Below, one piece after another: positions 1 through 6,520 of a stretch of 14,777 nucleotides of DNA (position 1 is the stretch's first letter; each line of letters opens with the position of its first letter). The translations under genes and the position numbers were made by a program. Source of the DNA: Paludibacter sp. (GTDB taxonomy: Bacteria > Bacteroidota > Bacteroidia > Bacteroidales > Paludibacteraceae); assembly GCA_024709185.1 (NCBI GenBank), contig JANJXE010000302.1:1-14777 (forward strand), in the 5' to 3' direction. The notes beneath the pieces are model-generated. The model had not been told where the DNA came from. It saw only the letters and a program-made list of their open reading frames with translations, and did no database searches.

Positions 1-487
<487 letters not shown>

Positions 488-568
488 TTATATATCCTTA
501 TTTAAATGCAGAATAGAACCCCGGATGGTATTCATCGCAAGGCTCTATCCTTTTTTTCATTTGTTATC

Positions 569-1756
569 TTATTCAATCACGCCCAACTGACGTGCTATCT
601 TCGAAATTTTTTCCACCGACTCATCAATCTGGTCGAAGGTATGCGTTGCCATCAGCGAATAGCGAATAAGCGAGTCTTCCGAACGTACCGCCGGCGACAC
701 CACAGGATTCACAAATACACCCTCATCCATCAGCATTTTGGTGAGCATGAAGGTTTTTTCGTTGTTGCGTACATACAACGGAATGATTGGTGTTTCCGAC
801 ACGCCTGTTTCGAAGCCTGCTTTGATAAAGGCTTCTTTGGCACGATGGGTATTGTTCCACAACGCATCCATTCGCCAGTGTTCATCGGCCATTACATTCA
901 GAGCTTCAATCACACAGGCGGTAGAGGCAGGAGTGATGGAGGCGCTGAAAATAAGCGTACGGGAGTTGTGCTTTAGGTAGTTGATGATGGATTCATCTGC
1001 AGCAATAAATCCGCCTATCGTACCCAGCGATTTGCTGAAGGTTCCCATAATCAGATCTACATCCTGCGTTGCTCCGAAATGCTCACAGATACCCGCTCCT
1101 GTTTTACCAAAAACACCCAGCGAGTGGGCTTCATCCACAAAGATCGATGCATTGTATTTTTTCGAGAGGGCTACAATTTCCGGCAGTTTGGCCACATCGC
1201 CTTCCATACTGAATACTCCGTCGATAACAATCACTTTTACTTTATCGTATTCACACTTTTCAAGAATCTTTTCGAGCGATTCCATATCGTTGTGGCGGTA
1301 CTTAAACTGTTTGGAAAACGACAGCCGTTTTCCTTCGATGATAGAAGCATGGTCGAACTCGTCGAAGATGAGATAATCCTCGCGGCCGGTGATACACGAT
1401 ACCACGCCGGCATTCACCGAAAATCCTGTTGCATACACCAGCGCCGATTCTTTGCCTACCAGCTGCGCCAGGCGGTTCTCGAGCTCAATATGGATGTCGA
1501 GTGTCCCGTTGAGGAAACGTGATCCGGCGCATCCGGTACCGTATTTTTCAACAGCTTTAATAGCTGCTTCCTTCAACCGGGGATGATTGGTTAGTCCGAG
1601 ATAACTATTGGAACCGAACATCAATACGCGCTTTCCATGGATGGTTACAACGGTATCCTGATCCGATTCGATGGGGCGGAAGTAGGGGTAAATACCTGCT
1701 GCTTTCGCTTTTTGAGGGGCATCATACTGTCCCAACACACTACTTAACAGACTCAT
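569..1756 (-). CDS. spt: Serine palmitoyltransferase (sphingolipid synthesis, PLP-dependent alpha-oxoamine synthase)
   Basis: 395 residues, the usual length for the alpha-oxoamine synthase family, which condenses an amino acid with an acyl-CoA. Visible PLP-site features are H136 in DEFDHAS (ring stacking), D208 and H211 in VDEAHSLG, and the Schiff-base lysine K242 in GTFSKSLGTIGGF. The openings GIYPYFRPIE and VLMFGSNSYLGL, plus GCAGSRFLNGTLDIH and SETPIIPLYVRNNEKTFM, match the soluble Bacteroides/Porphyromonas Spt group better than 2-amino-3-ketobutyrate ligase or BioF. The expected reaction is L-serine plus palmitoyl-CoA (or a branched acyl-CoA) giving 3-ketosphinganine in the cytoplasm, the committed step to the dihydroceramide lipids typical of Bacteroidales. 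A -7 promoter element lies 30 bp before the start. No other sphingolipid gene is in view. A related oxoamine synthase with a different substrate is the main alternative. Confidence 0.85.
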   Translation of the reverse strand: MSLLSSVLGQYDAPQKAKAAGIYPYFRPIESDQDTVVTIHGKRVLMFGSNSYLGLTNHPRLKEAAIKAVEKYGTGCAGSRFLNGTLDIHIELENRLAQLVGKESALVYATGFSVNAGVVSCITGREDYLIFDEFDHASIIEGKRLSFSKQFKYRHNDMESLEKILEKCEYDKVKVIVIDGVFSMEGDVAKLPEIVALSKKYNASIFVDEAHSLGVFGKTGAGICEHFGATQDVDLIMGTFSKSLGTIGGFIAADESIINYLKHNSRTLIFSASITPASTACVIEALNVMADEHWRMDALWNNTHRAKEAFIKAGFETGVSETPIIPLYVRNNEKTFMLTKMLMDEGVFVNPVVSPAVRSEDSLIRYSLMATHTFDQIDESVEKISKIARQLGVIE

Positions 1757-1785
1757 AAGTATGAATTTTGATTGTAAAACGGGTG

Positions 1786-1793
1786 CAAAGATA
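1786..1793 (-). promoter_or_regulatory. Bacteroidota -7 promoter box for spt
   Basis: On the minus strand this reads TATCTTTG, an exact match to the TAnnTTTG -7 consensus of the Bacteroidota primary sigma factor, 30 bp upstream of the spt ATG. I do not see a clear TTTG -33 element at the usual distance; an A/T run and the edge of the repeat-rich spacer lie there. Assignment rests on the -7 match and its position. Confidence 0.5.
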
Positions 1794-1855
1794 GTGCTTT
1801 TTTTTTAAAGGCCGCTTATGTTCGCTTCATGTTATTGATTTCTGCACCGCTTGCT

Positions 1856-1951
1856 GTTCCGCTATCTGTGTCGTTTTCTGATTAGCTATCCGCGCCGCTT
1901 CATGTTCCGCTATCTGTGTCGTTTTCTGATTAGCTATCTGCGCCGCTTCAT
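1856..1951. repeat. Two tandem copies of a 48-bp repeat (left part of element A)
   Basis: Copies at 1856-1903 and 1904-1951 differ at a single base (c/t at 1890/1938). Each begins GTTCCGCTATCTGTGTCG and ends GCCGCTTCAT. A degraded relative of the joining motif (GGCCGCTTATGTTC) is at 1810-1823. Because 48 is a multiple of three, an open frame through it yields a 16-residue periodic peptide, but the same sequence type occurs as non-coding repeats at 2686-2746, so I read it as DNA repeat rather than gene. The 437-bp spacer 1757-2193 otherwise holds only the hairpin, right-hand repeats and promoters listed separately. Confidence 0.85.
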
Positions 1952-1956
1952 TTTCG

Positions 1957-2004
1957 GCTTTCCGACTGCAAATCTCGCTTCGCGATATTTAGAGGTCGGA
2001 AAGC
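1957..2004 (+). repeat. Foldback element A: inverted repeat with conserved hairpin core
   Basis: Perfect 10-bp inverted arms, GCTTTCCGAC at 1957-1966 and GTCGGAAAGC at 1995-2004, enclose a second hairpin: AAATCTCGC (1970-1978), loop TTC (1979-1981), GCGATATTT (1982-1990), paired except for one C/T mismatch. Spacers are TGC on the left and AGAG on the right. The same core with different arms occurs at 2746-2766 and, inverted, at 3919-3939. It lies in the spacer between two divergently transcribed genes, so it is not placed as a terminator for either. Confidence 0.85.
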
Positions 2005-2009
2005 GGAAC

Positions 2010-2096
2010 ATTCGCTCCGGTGGGCTGGTGGGAGAGACTTTGGGTGCTCCCGGGACAACATTCGCTGTGTCGGGCTGTTGGAGAAGCTTTGACCTT
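2010..2096. repeat. Two diverged copies of a 50-bp repeat (right part of element A)
   Basis: ATTCGCTCCGGTGGGCTGG (from 2010) and ATTCGCTGTGTCGGGCTG (from 2060) start two related stretches with a 50-bp period; both continue into a GGAGAGACTTTG-like segment. The unit is recognisably the same as the better preserved 49-bp repeat following element B at 2787. Sequence decay here suggests an older copy. Confidence 0.65.
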
Positions 2097-2167
2097 CAGT
2101 TTCTGTTATTTTTAATTCTTAGCGGAGATCAACTCTCCGGAAAGATGGTTGGTTCTGAACATTTTCG

Positions 2168-2175
2168 TATTTTTG
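2168..2175 (+). promoter_or_regulatory. Bacteroidota -7 promoter box for the YkgJ-family gene
   Basis: TATTTTTG matches TAnnTTTG. With initiation expected a few bases downstream, transcription would begin about 10-15 nt before the ATG at 2194, which excludes the upstream in-frame ATG at 2149 as the real start. A GTTG around 2148-2151 might be a weak -33 element but its spacing (about 16 bp) is short. Confidence 0.5.
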
Positions 2176-2193
2176 CAGACTTATAAGTGTATA

Positions 2194-2682
2194 ATGGTGA
2201 TGGATCCGGAAAAATTGAAGGCGGATGCGCTGAAGATGGCACCGTCGTGGAATGCTTTTTACAGCCGTAACAGGAAGAGGCTGGAAAAGATGGACCTGGA
2301 GGTGCATGCGTTGCACGAGAAATGGTCGCAACACATCGATTGTCTTTCGTGTGGTAGTTGTTGCCGCTCTCTGGGGCCGCGACTTACCGATAAGGATGTG
2401 GAGAGGTTAGCAAAAGCGTTGCGGATGAAGCCAGCGGCGGTGGAGGCTGCCTACCTGCGTGTGGATGAGGATGACGACCTGGTGTTCAATTCAATGCCCT
2501 GTCCGTTTCTCGGCTCCGATAATTACTGTTCAGTCTATGAGTCGAGGCCCAAAGCGTGCCGCGAATATCCGCATACCGACCGGAAAAGGTTTTATCAGAT
2601 TTACAAGCTCTCGGTGAAAAATGCGGAAACCTGCCCGATTGTGTACGAGGTGCTTAATGAACTATCGCTCAAGGTTTGCTGA
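2194..2682 (+). CDS. YkgJ-family cysteine cluster protein (putative zinc or iron binding)
   Basis: 162 residues from the ATG at 2194. Three cysteine groups define the family: CLSCGSCC (C50, C53, C56, C57), then CPFLGSDNYCSVYESRPKAC (C103, C112, C122) followed by REYP, and C147 in ETCPIV; the last residue is also a cysteine (C162). The family (UPF0153/YkgJ) is thought to bind zinc or an iron-sulfur cluster; its molecular role is not established, so I give none. No signal peptide or membrane segment is seen, so it is probably cytoplasmic. The frame is open back to an ATG at 2149, but a -7 box at 2168-2175 lies inside that extension, and the extra residues (VLNIFVFLQTYK) look like translated promoter DNA. 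The gene stands alone between two repeat-filled spacers. Confidence 0.85.
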   Translation: MVMDPEKLKADALKMAPSWNAFYSRNRKRLEKMDLEVHALHEKWSQHIDCLSCGSCCRSLGPRLTDKDVERLAKALRMKPAAVEAAYLRVDEDDDLVFNSMPCPFLGSDNYCSVYESRPKACREYPHTDRKRFYQIYKLSVKNAETCPIVYEVLNELSLKVC

Positions 2683-2685
2683 TTT

Positions 2686-2746
2686 GGCCGCTCATGTTCA
2701 AATTTTCCGACTGCAGGGCCGCTCATGTTCAAATTTTCCGACTGCA
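2686..2746. repeat. Two tandem copies of a 31-bp repeat (left part of element B)
   Basis: The same 30 bases, beginning GGCCGCTCATGTTC and ending TTTTCCGACTGCA, occur at 2686-2715 and 2717-2746. The first copy begins 3 bp after the YkgJ-gene stop codon. The second copy supplies the left arm of the hairpin of element B; the first copy has the arm but no partner, so it looks like a duplicated or truncated half-element. Confidence 0.9.
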
Positions 2747-2788
2747 AATCCCGCTTCGCGGTATTTAGAGGTCGGAAAATTTGAACAT
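2725..2788 (+). repeat. Foldback element B: 18-bp inverted arms around the conserved hairpin core
   Basis: Perfect 18-bp arms at 2725-2742 (ATGTTCAAATTTTCCGAC) and 2771-2788 (its reverse complement). Inside is the core AAATCCCGC (2746-2754), loop TTC, GCGGTATTT (2758-2766), again with one C/T mismatch. Relative to element A the core differs at two bases that pair with each other (T-A there, C-G here). It lies 43 bp after the YkgJ-gene stop codon and could also end that transcript, although no run of T follows directly. Confidence 0.9.
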
Positions 2789-2925
2789 TCGCTCTGGCAG
2801 GCTGGTTGAGAGACGTTAATCCTAAAATAACCAACATTCGCTCTGGCAGGCTGGTTGAGAGACTTTAATCCTAAAATAGCCAACCTTCGCTTAGGCAACC
2901 TGTTGAAATGTTAATTTTAAAAATA
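2787..2925. repeat. Tandem 49-bp repeat, two near-identical copies plus a decayed third
   Basis: Units at 2787-2835 and 2836-2884 begin ATTCGCTCTGGCAGGCTGG and differ at very few positions; a third from 2885 (CTTCGCTTAGGCAACCTG) keeps the period but has drifted and runs into the start region of the SGNH hydrolase gene. The unit matches the decayed 50-bp repeat at 2010. No open frame of its own is convincing. This and the preceding hairpin fill the 255-bp spacer 2683-2937. Confidence 0.85.
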
Positions 2926-2937
2926 TAGTTGTAGCTT

Positions 2938-3774
2938 ATGAAACATTTTCTTCTACTATTGGCCGGATGGGCCGTTGCATTGTTGGCTCAGAGTCAGGAC
3001 CCGCTAACGATTTCGCTCAGCAATGAGCAGTATAAACAGTTAGAAAAGCATTTTGCCGATAAGGAAAAGGCGAAACTAAGGTCTTCTGACTGGGCACGTT
3101 TCAAGAGATATGAAGCAATGAACGATTCTCTGAAGAATCAGAACTCCACGCTTAGGAAACTAAACAACTCGCAGATGAATCAGAACACCCCGTTGAAGAA
3201 TCAGAATGCCTTGTTCAAAAAGCAAAACAAGCCGGTGAAGGTGGTGATGATGGGAAATTCAATTACCGAAGGCTGGGCCAGGATTCGTCCGGACTTTTTT
3301 AAGACTAATGGCTTAGTGGGGCGCGGAATCGGCGGACAAACCACCAGCCAGATGCTGGTGCGCTTTCAGGCTGATGTGATTGACCTGAAACCCCGCGTGG
3401 TGGTTATCATGGCCGGTACCAACGATATTGCCCGCAACAATGGCATCATCAGCCACAAGCATATCCTGCAAAACATTCAATCGATGTGCGAACTGGCACG
3501 CGTGCACAAAATTCGACCGGTGCTCTGCTCCATCCTTCCTGCCGACCGCTTCAACTGGAATCCGGAACTGAAACCGGCCGCCGATGTGAAGCTGCTCAAC
3601 GAAATGATTGCGGCTTATGCCCGTGAAGCAAAAATCCCCTATGTCGATTTCTATTCGGCAATGGTGAATGCTGAAGGTGGCCTTCCTTCCGACCTGGCAC
3701 CCGATGGAGTACATCCACTGGCTAAAGGCTATGAAATCATGGAGCCCATCCTCCTCAAAACCCTAAACCGGTAA
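2938..3774 (+). CDS. Secreted SGNH/GDSL-family hydrolase (esterase-like) with heptad-repeat stalk
   Basis: 278 residues. Residues 1-20 look like a cleavable signal peptide (MKHFLLLLAGWAVALLAQSQ), so it is probably periplasmic or outer-membrane facing. Residues 65-99 are five 7-residue N/Q/K-rich repeats (LKNQNST, LRKLNNS, QMNQNTP, LKNQNAL, FKKQNKP). The catalytic domain starts near residue 99 and has all SGNH blocks: GNSITEGW with nucleophile S108, RGIGGQTT with oxyanion-hole G132, GTND with N162, and DGVHP with D256 and H259. The family removes acyl or acetyl groups from lipids or glycans; the substrate cannot be told from sequence. A near-consensus -7 element (TATAGTTG, 2924-2931) is only 6 bp before the ATG, so the message may be nearly leaderless, but this match is weak. 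The gene is convergent with glnS. Confidence 0.88.
   Translation: MKHFLLLLAGWAVALLAQSQDPLTISLSNEQYKQLEKHFADKEKAKLRSSDWARFKRYEAMNDSLKNQNSTLRKLNNSQMNQNTPLKNQNALFKKQNKPVKVVMMGNSITEGWARIRPDFFKTNGLVGRGIGGQTTSQMLVRFQADVIDLKPRVVVIMAGTNDIARNNGIISHKHILQNIQSMCELARVHKIRPVLCSILPADRFNWNPELKPAADVKLLNEMIAAYAREAKIPYVDFYSAMVNAEGGLPSDLAPDGVHPLAKGYEIMEPILLKTLNR
3130..3234 (+). repeat. Five imperfect 21-bp coding repeats (heptad stalk)
   Basis: Units begin at 3130, 3151, 3172, 3193 and 3214 and encode the heptads listed for the SGNH hydrolase. Units one and four are the most alike (AAGAATCAGAA in both). The repeat lies between the N-terminal region and the catalytic domain and is in frame, so unit gain or loss would change only stalk length. 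Confidence 0.75.
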
Positions 3775-3829
3775 ACAAGCAAAAACACCAATCCCTACTT
3801 CTATTTCCCCAAAAAACCGAACAACGGTT

Positions 3830-4028
3830 TAACCCGTTTCAACCTCCAAATTATGCCGGTTTAATAACCGCTTCAAAACGCTCATCAACCAGCGAAACCA
3901 ATAAAAATGGCAGCCTATAAATATCGCGTAGCGAGATTTTCAGCTGCCATTTTTATTGGTTGAAGCGGTAAACAAGCGATCAAAAAAGCGATCAAAAACG
4001 CTCAAAAGATGCAAGTTGAAACGGGTTA
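3830..4028. repeat. Foldback element C: nested inverted repeats between convergent genes, core inverted
   Basis: Three nested inverted layers. Outer: 14 bp, TAACCCGTTTCAAC at 3830-3843 against 4015-4028, the right copy including the glnS stop codon. Middle: ACCGCTTCAA at 3867-3876 against TTGAAGCGGT at 3960-3969, extendable by GTTT/AAAC across a 4-nt bulge. Inner: 17 bp, CCAATAAAAATGGCAGC at 3898-3914 against 3943-3959. The core at 3919-3939 is the same as in elements A and B but on the opposite strand, with loop TAC instead of TTC. A 12-bp tandem pair (AAGCGATCAAAA) sits at 3974-3997. Its place between converging genes means the inner hairpin could also terminate transcription from both sides. 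It fills most of the 251-bp spacer 3775-4025. Confidence 0.88.
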
Positions 4029-5723
4029 GGTAGTAGTGCGGTTTTGCTCCTTCGCCCAGCTGTCTTTCAGCGACACCGTCCGGTTGAAAATCAACCGCTC
4101 CGCCGTCGAATCCGGATCAATAGTAAAATACCCGGTACGCTGAAACTGGAAATGCGTCAGCGCCGGCTCGTTCTTAAGCCAGGGCTCAACAAAGCATCCC
4201 GTAACCACTTTCAGTGAATCAGGATTGATAAGATCGCGGAAATCACGCTCGTCGGCCGAAGGATTCTCTACGCTGAACAGACGGTCGTACAAGCGAACCT
4301 CAGCTTCCACAGCGTTCATCGTCGACAGCCAGTGAAGCGTTCCCTTTACCTTGCGGTTGGCATCGGGCATACCGCTTTTGGTATTGGCATCGTACTCACA
4401 GTAAATTTCTTCAATATTGCCATCGGCATCTTTCTTGACGCCCGTACATTTTACAATGAAAGCACTCTTGAGACGAACCTCCTGACCCGGAGTCATGCGG
4501 AAAAACTTCTTAGGAGCATCCTCCATAAAGTCATCGCGCTCGATGTACAACTCGCGGCTAAACACCAGTTCGCGCATGCCGGCCGTCTCATCTTCTGGAT
4601 TGTTTTCGGTCATCAGCACTTCCGATTGTCCTTCAGGATAATTTGTCACCACCAGTTTCACCGGATTCAGCACGGCATTCACACGTACCGCTGTTTTGTT
4701 AAGCGTTTCGCGGGCAGCATGCTCCAGCAGTCCTAAATCGATGATGCCATCGTATTTGGTATAGCCAATCTTATCAATAAAATTATGGATGGCTTCGGGA
4801 GAATACCCGCGGCGACGCAACCCGCACAGTGTCGGCATCCGCGGATCGTCCCATCCCGATACCAGACCTTCCTCCACCAACTGCAGCATCTTGCGCTTGC
4901 TCATTACCGTGTAGGTGATGTTCAGGCGGTTGAACTCGGTCTGACGGGGGCGGTAGTCGCTGTCCTTAAACTGATCGATAAACCAGTCGTAGAGCGGACG
5001 GTGCACCTCGAACTCGAGCGTACACAGCGAGTGGGTTACTCCTTCGAAATAATCCGACTGGCCATGAGCGTAGTCGTACATCGGATAGGCCTTCCAGGTC
5101 CAGCCGGTACGGTGGTGTGGATGATCGGTGATGATACGGTACATAATAGGATCGCGGAAATGCATGTTCGACGAAGCCATATCAATTTTAGCACGCAGCA
5201 CCATGGCACCCTCGGGAATCTCGCCGGTGTTCATCTTTTCAAACAGGGCCAGATTTTCCTCTACCGGACGGTTGCGGTACGGACTTTCAGTACCCGGAAC
5301 CGTGGGCGTTCCTTTCTGTTTGGCAATGGTTTCGGCCGATTGTTCATCAATATAGGCCTTGCCATCCCTGATGAGCTTCACCGCTAAGTCCCACAGCTGC
5401 TGGAAATAATCCGAAGCATAATATACATTCTTCCACTGATAGCCCAGCCATTGAATATCCTCCTGGATCGAATCCACGTATTCCACATCCTCTTTTACGG
5501 GATTGGTATCGTCGAAACGCAGGTTACAGATACCGTTGTATCGTTCGGCAATACCAAAATCGAGGCAGATGGCCTTGGCATGACCAATGTGCAGGTAGCC
5601 GTTTGGCTCGGGCGGGAAACGGGTTTGTATGCGTCCGTCGTTACGTCCTTCGCGAAGATCCTGTTCCACCATGGCCTCAATGAAATTCAGGCTTTTTTTG
5701 GGTGCTTCTGTACTTGTTTCCAT
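4026..5723 (-). CDS. glnS: Glutamine--tRNA ligase
   Basis: 565 residues, near the usual 550-580 for bacterial GlnRS. The class I signature FPPEPNGYLHIGHAK is at residues 37-50 with HIGH at 45-48; the second ATP-binding signature VMSKRK is at 273-278, followed by GWDDPRMPTL. The segments NLRFDDTNP and YDYAHGQSDYFEGVTHSLCTLEFEVHRPLYDW are characteristic of GlnRS/GluRS, and FPPEP with DFGIAERY points to GlnRS. It charges tRNA-Gln with glutamine in the cytoplasm, so this organism need not rely on the amidotransferase route. It starts 11 bp after the lpxA stop codon and is probably expressed from the same transcript. Its stop codon is part of the outer inverted repeat of element C. Confidence 0.96.
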   Translation of the reverse strand: METSTEAPKKSLNFIEAMVEQDLREGRNDGRIQTRFPPEPNGYLHIGHAKAICLDFGIAERYNGICNLRFDDTNPVKEDVEYVDSIQEDIQWLGYQWKNVYYASDYFQQLWDLAVKLIRDGKAYIDEQSAETIAKQKGTPTVPGTESPYRNRPVEENLALFEKMNTGEIPEGAMVLRAKIDMASSNMHFRDPIMYRIITDHPHHRTGWTWKAYPMYDYAHGQSDYFEGVTHSLCTLEFEVHRPLYDWFIDQFKDSDYRPRQTEFNRLNITYTVMSKRKMLQLVEEGLVSGWDDPRMPTLCGLRRRGYSPEAIHNFIDKIGYTKYDGIIDLGLLEHAARETLNKTAVRVNAVLNPVKLVVTNYPEGQSEVLMTENNPEDETAGMRELVFSRELYIERDDFMEDAPKKFFRMTPGQEVRLKSAFIVKCTGVKKDADGNIEEIYCEYDANTKSGMPDANRKVKGTLHWLSTMNAVEAEVRLYDRLFSVENPSADERDFRDLINPDSLKVVTGCFVEPWLKNEPALTHFQFQRTGYFTIDPDSTAERLIFNRTVSLKDSWAKEQNRTTT

Positions 5724-5734
5724 TTTATATATAT

Positions 5735-6520
5735 TTACTCATCAAAGAACCCTTTAATAATCCCACGCGATGAGGTGCGGATAAATTTCACAATTTCGTC
5801 GCGTTCGGGAATCGCTTCCAGCGTAGCTTCAATTTTAGCCAGCGCATTAGTCGTATTCAGTTTTTGTTGATACAGGATACGATACGCTTCGTGGATAATG
5901 GCAATATGCTCATCGCTGAAACCACGTCGACGCATGCCGATGCTGTTCACTCCGGCAAACATCAGCGGATCGCGACCTGCTGTTACAAAGGGAGGAACAT
6001 CTTTCAACACCTTGCAGCCACCCTGTATCATGACGTTGCGGCCCACTTTCGTAAACTGATGGATCATGGTGCCTCCTCCCAAAACGGCAAAAGGTCCGAT
6101 CTCAACCTCGCCAGCCAGTTGACAGGCATTCGCCATAATCACATTGTCGGCCACCACACAGTCGTGAGCCACATGCGAGTAGGCCATCAGCAGACAGTTA
6201 CTGCCCACCACCGTGCGCCCTCTCGAGGCAGTTCCGCGGTTCACGGTAGCGCATTCGCGCAGCGTGGTGTTATCACCAATAATCGCCAGCGACTCTTCGC
6301 CTTTAAATTTTAAATCCTGAGGAATACCGCCTACCACAGCATGCGGGAAAATCTGGCAATTCCGGCCGATGCGCGATCCTTCGAGGATGGTTGCATGGGC
6401 ATATATCTTTGTGCCTTCGCCAATTTCTACATTTTTATCAATAAAAACAAAAGGTCCGATTTCCACCCCCGGGGCTATTTTTGCCTCAGGATGTATGGAA
6501 GCTAAGGGTTGATTGATCAT
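5735..6520 (-). CDS. lpxA: UDP-N-acetylglucosamine O-acyltransferase (first step of lipid A synthesis)
   Basis: 261 residues, typical for LpxA (about 255-265). The N-terminal two thirds are hexapeptide repeats of the left-handed beta-helix ([LIV]GxxxxI pattern, e.g. AKIAPGVEIGPFVFI, VEIGEGTKIYAHATILE). The catalytic histidine is H119 in AYSHVAHDC, matching the E. coli H125 region; VNRGTASR and GGGTMIHQFTKVG are family blocks. The helical C-terminal part has the conserved GVNSIGMRRRGFS and ends RTSSRGIIKGF. It transfers a 3-hydroxyacyl chain from acyl carrier protein to the 3-OH of UDP-GlcNAc in the cytoplasm as a trimer. The start codon at 6520 lies inside the 3' end of lpxC (35-bp overlap including the lpxC stop), which implies translational coupling. 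Confidence 0.95.
   Translation of the reverse strand: MINQPLASIHPEAKIAPGVEIGPFVFIDKNVEIGEGTKIYAHATILEGSRIGRNCQIFPHAVVGGIPQDLKFKGEESLAIIGDNTTLRECATVNRGTASRGRTVVGSNCLLMAYSHVAHDCVVADNVIMANACQLAGEVEIGPFAVLGGGTMIHQFTKVGRNVMIQGGCKVLKDVPPFVTAGRDPLMFAGVNSIGMRRRGFSDEHIAIIHEAYRILYQQKLNTTNALAKIEATLEAIPERDEIVKFIRTSSRGIIKGFFDE

Noticed and set aside
511..560. Imperfect hairpin (AATAGAACC against GGCTCTATC) followed on the plus strand by a run of T, considered as a terminator
   Set aside because: The T run is on the wrong side for the minus-strand spt gene it would serve, and the stem has mismatches. No plus-strand gene precedes it.
2123..2139. Perfect 6-bp stem CGGAGA/TCTCCG upstream of the YkgJ-family promoter, considered as an operator
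   Set aside because: Short enough to occur by chance and no second copy or regulator gene is in view.
1851..2186. Open frame of 111 codons with a 16-residue periodic peptide (YLCRFLISY repeated)
   Set aside because: It is produced by the 48-bp DNA repeat and continues through the hairpin and decayed repeats; the same hairpin is open in several frames at element B too. No family likeness; more likely non-coding.
2601..2898. Short open frames on both strands across element B (sharing a PTANPASRYLEVGK-like peptide with element A)
   Set aside because: The shared peptide simply reflects the shared hairpin core read in the same frame. These would be false small proteins in automatic annotation.
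1856..2925. Regular direct repeats considered as a CRISPR array
   Set aside because: Units are contiguous tandem copies without unique spacers of constant length, and no cas gene is nearby.
4785..5387. 200-codon open frame opposite glnS, and similar long frames opposite lpxD (7743-8525) and pepD
   Set aside because: They lie antisense to strongly supported genes, have no recognisable domains, and have residue composition typical of shadow frames.
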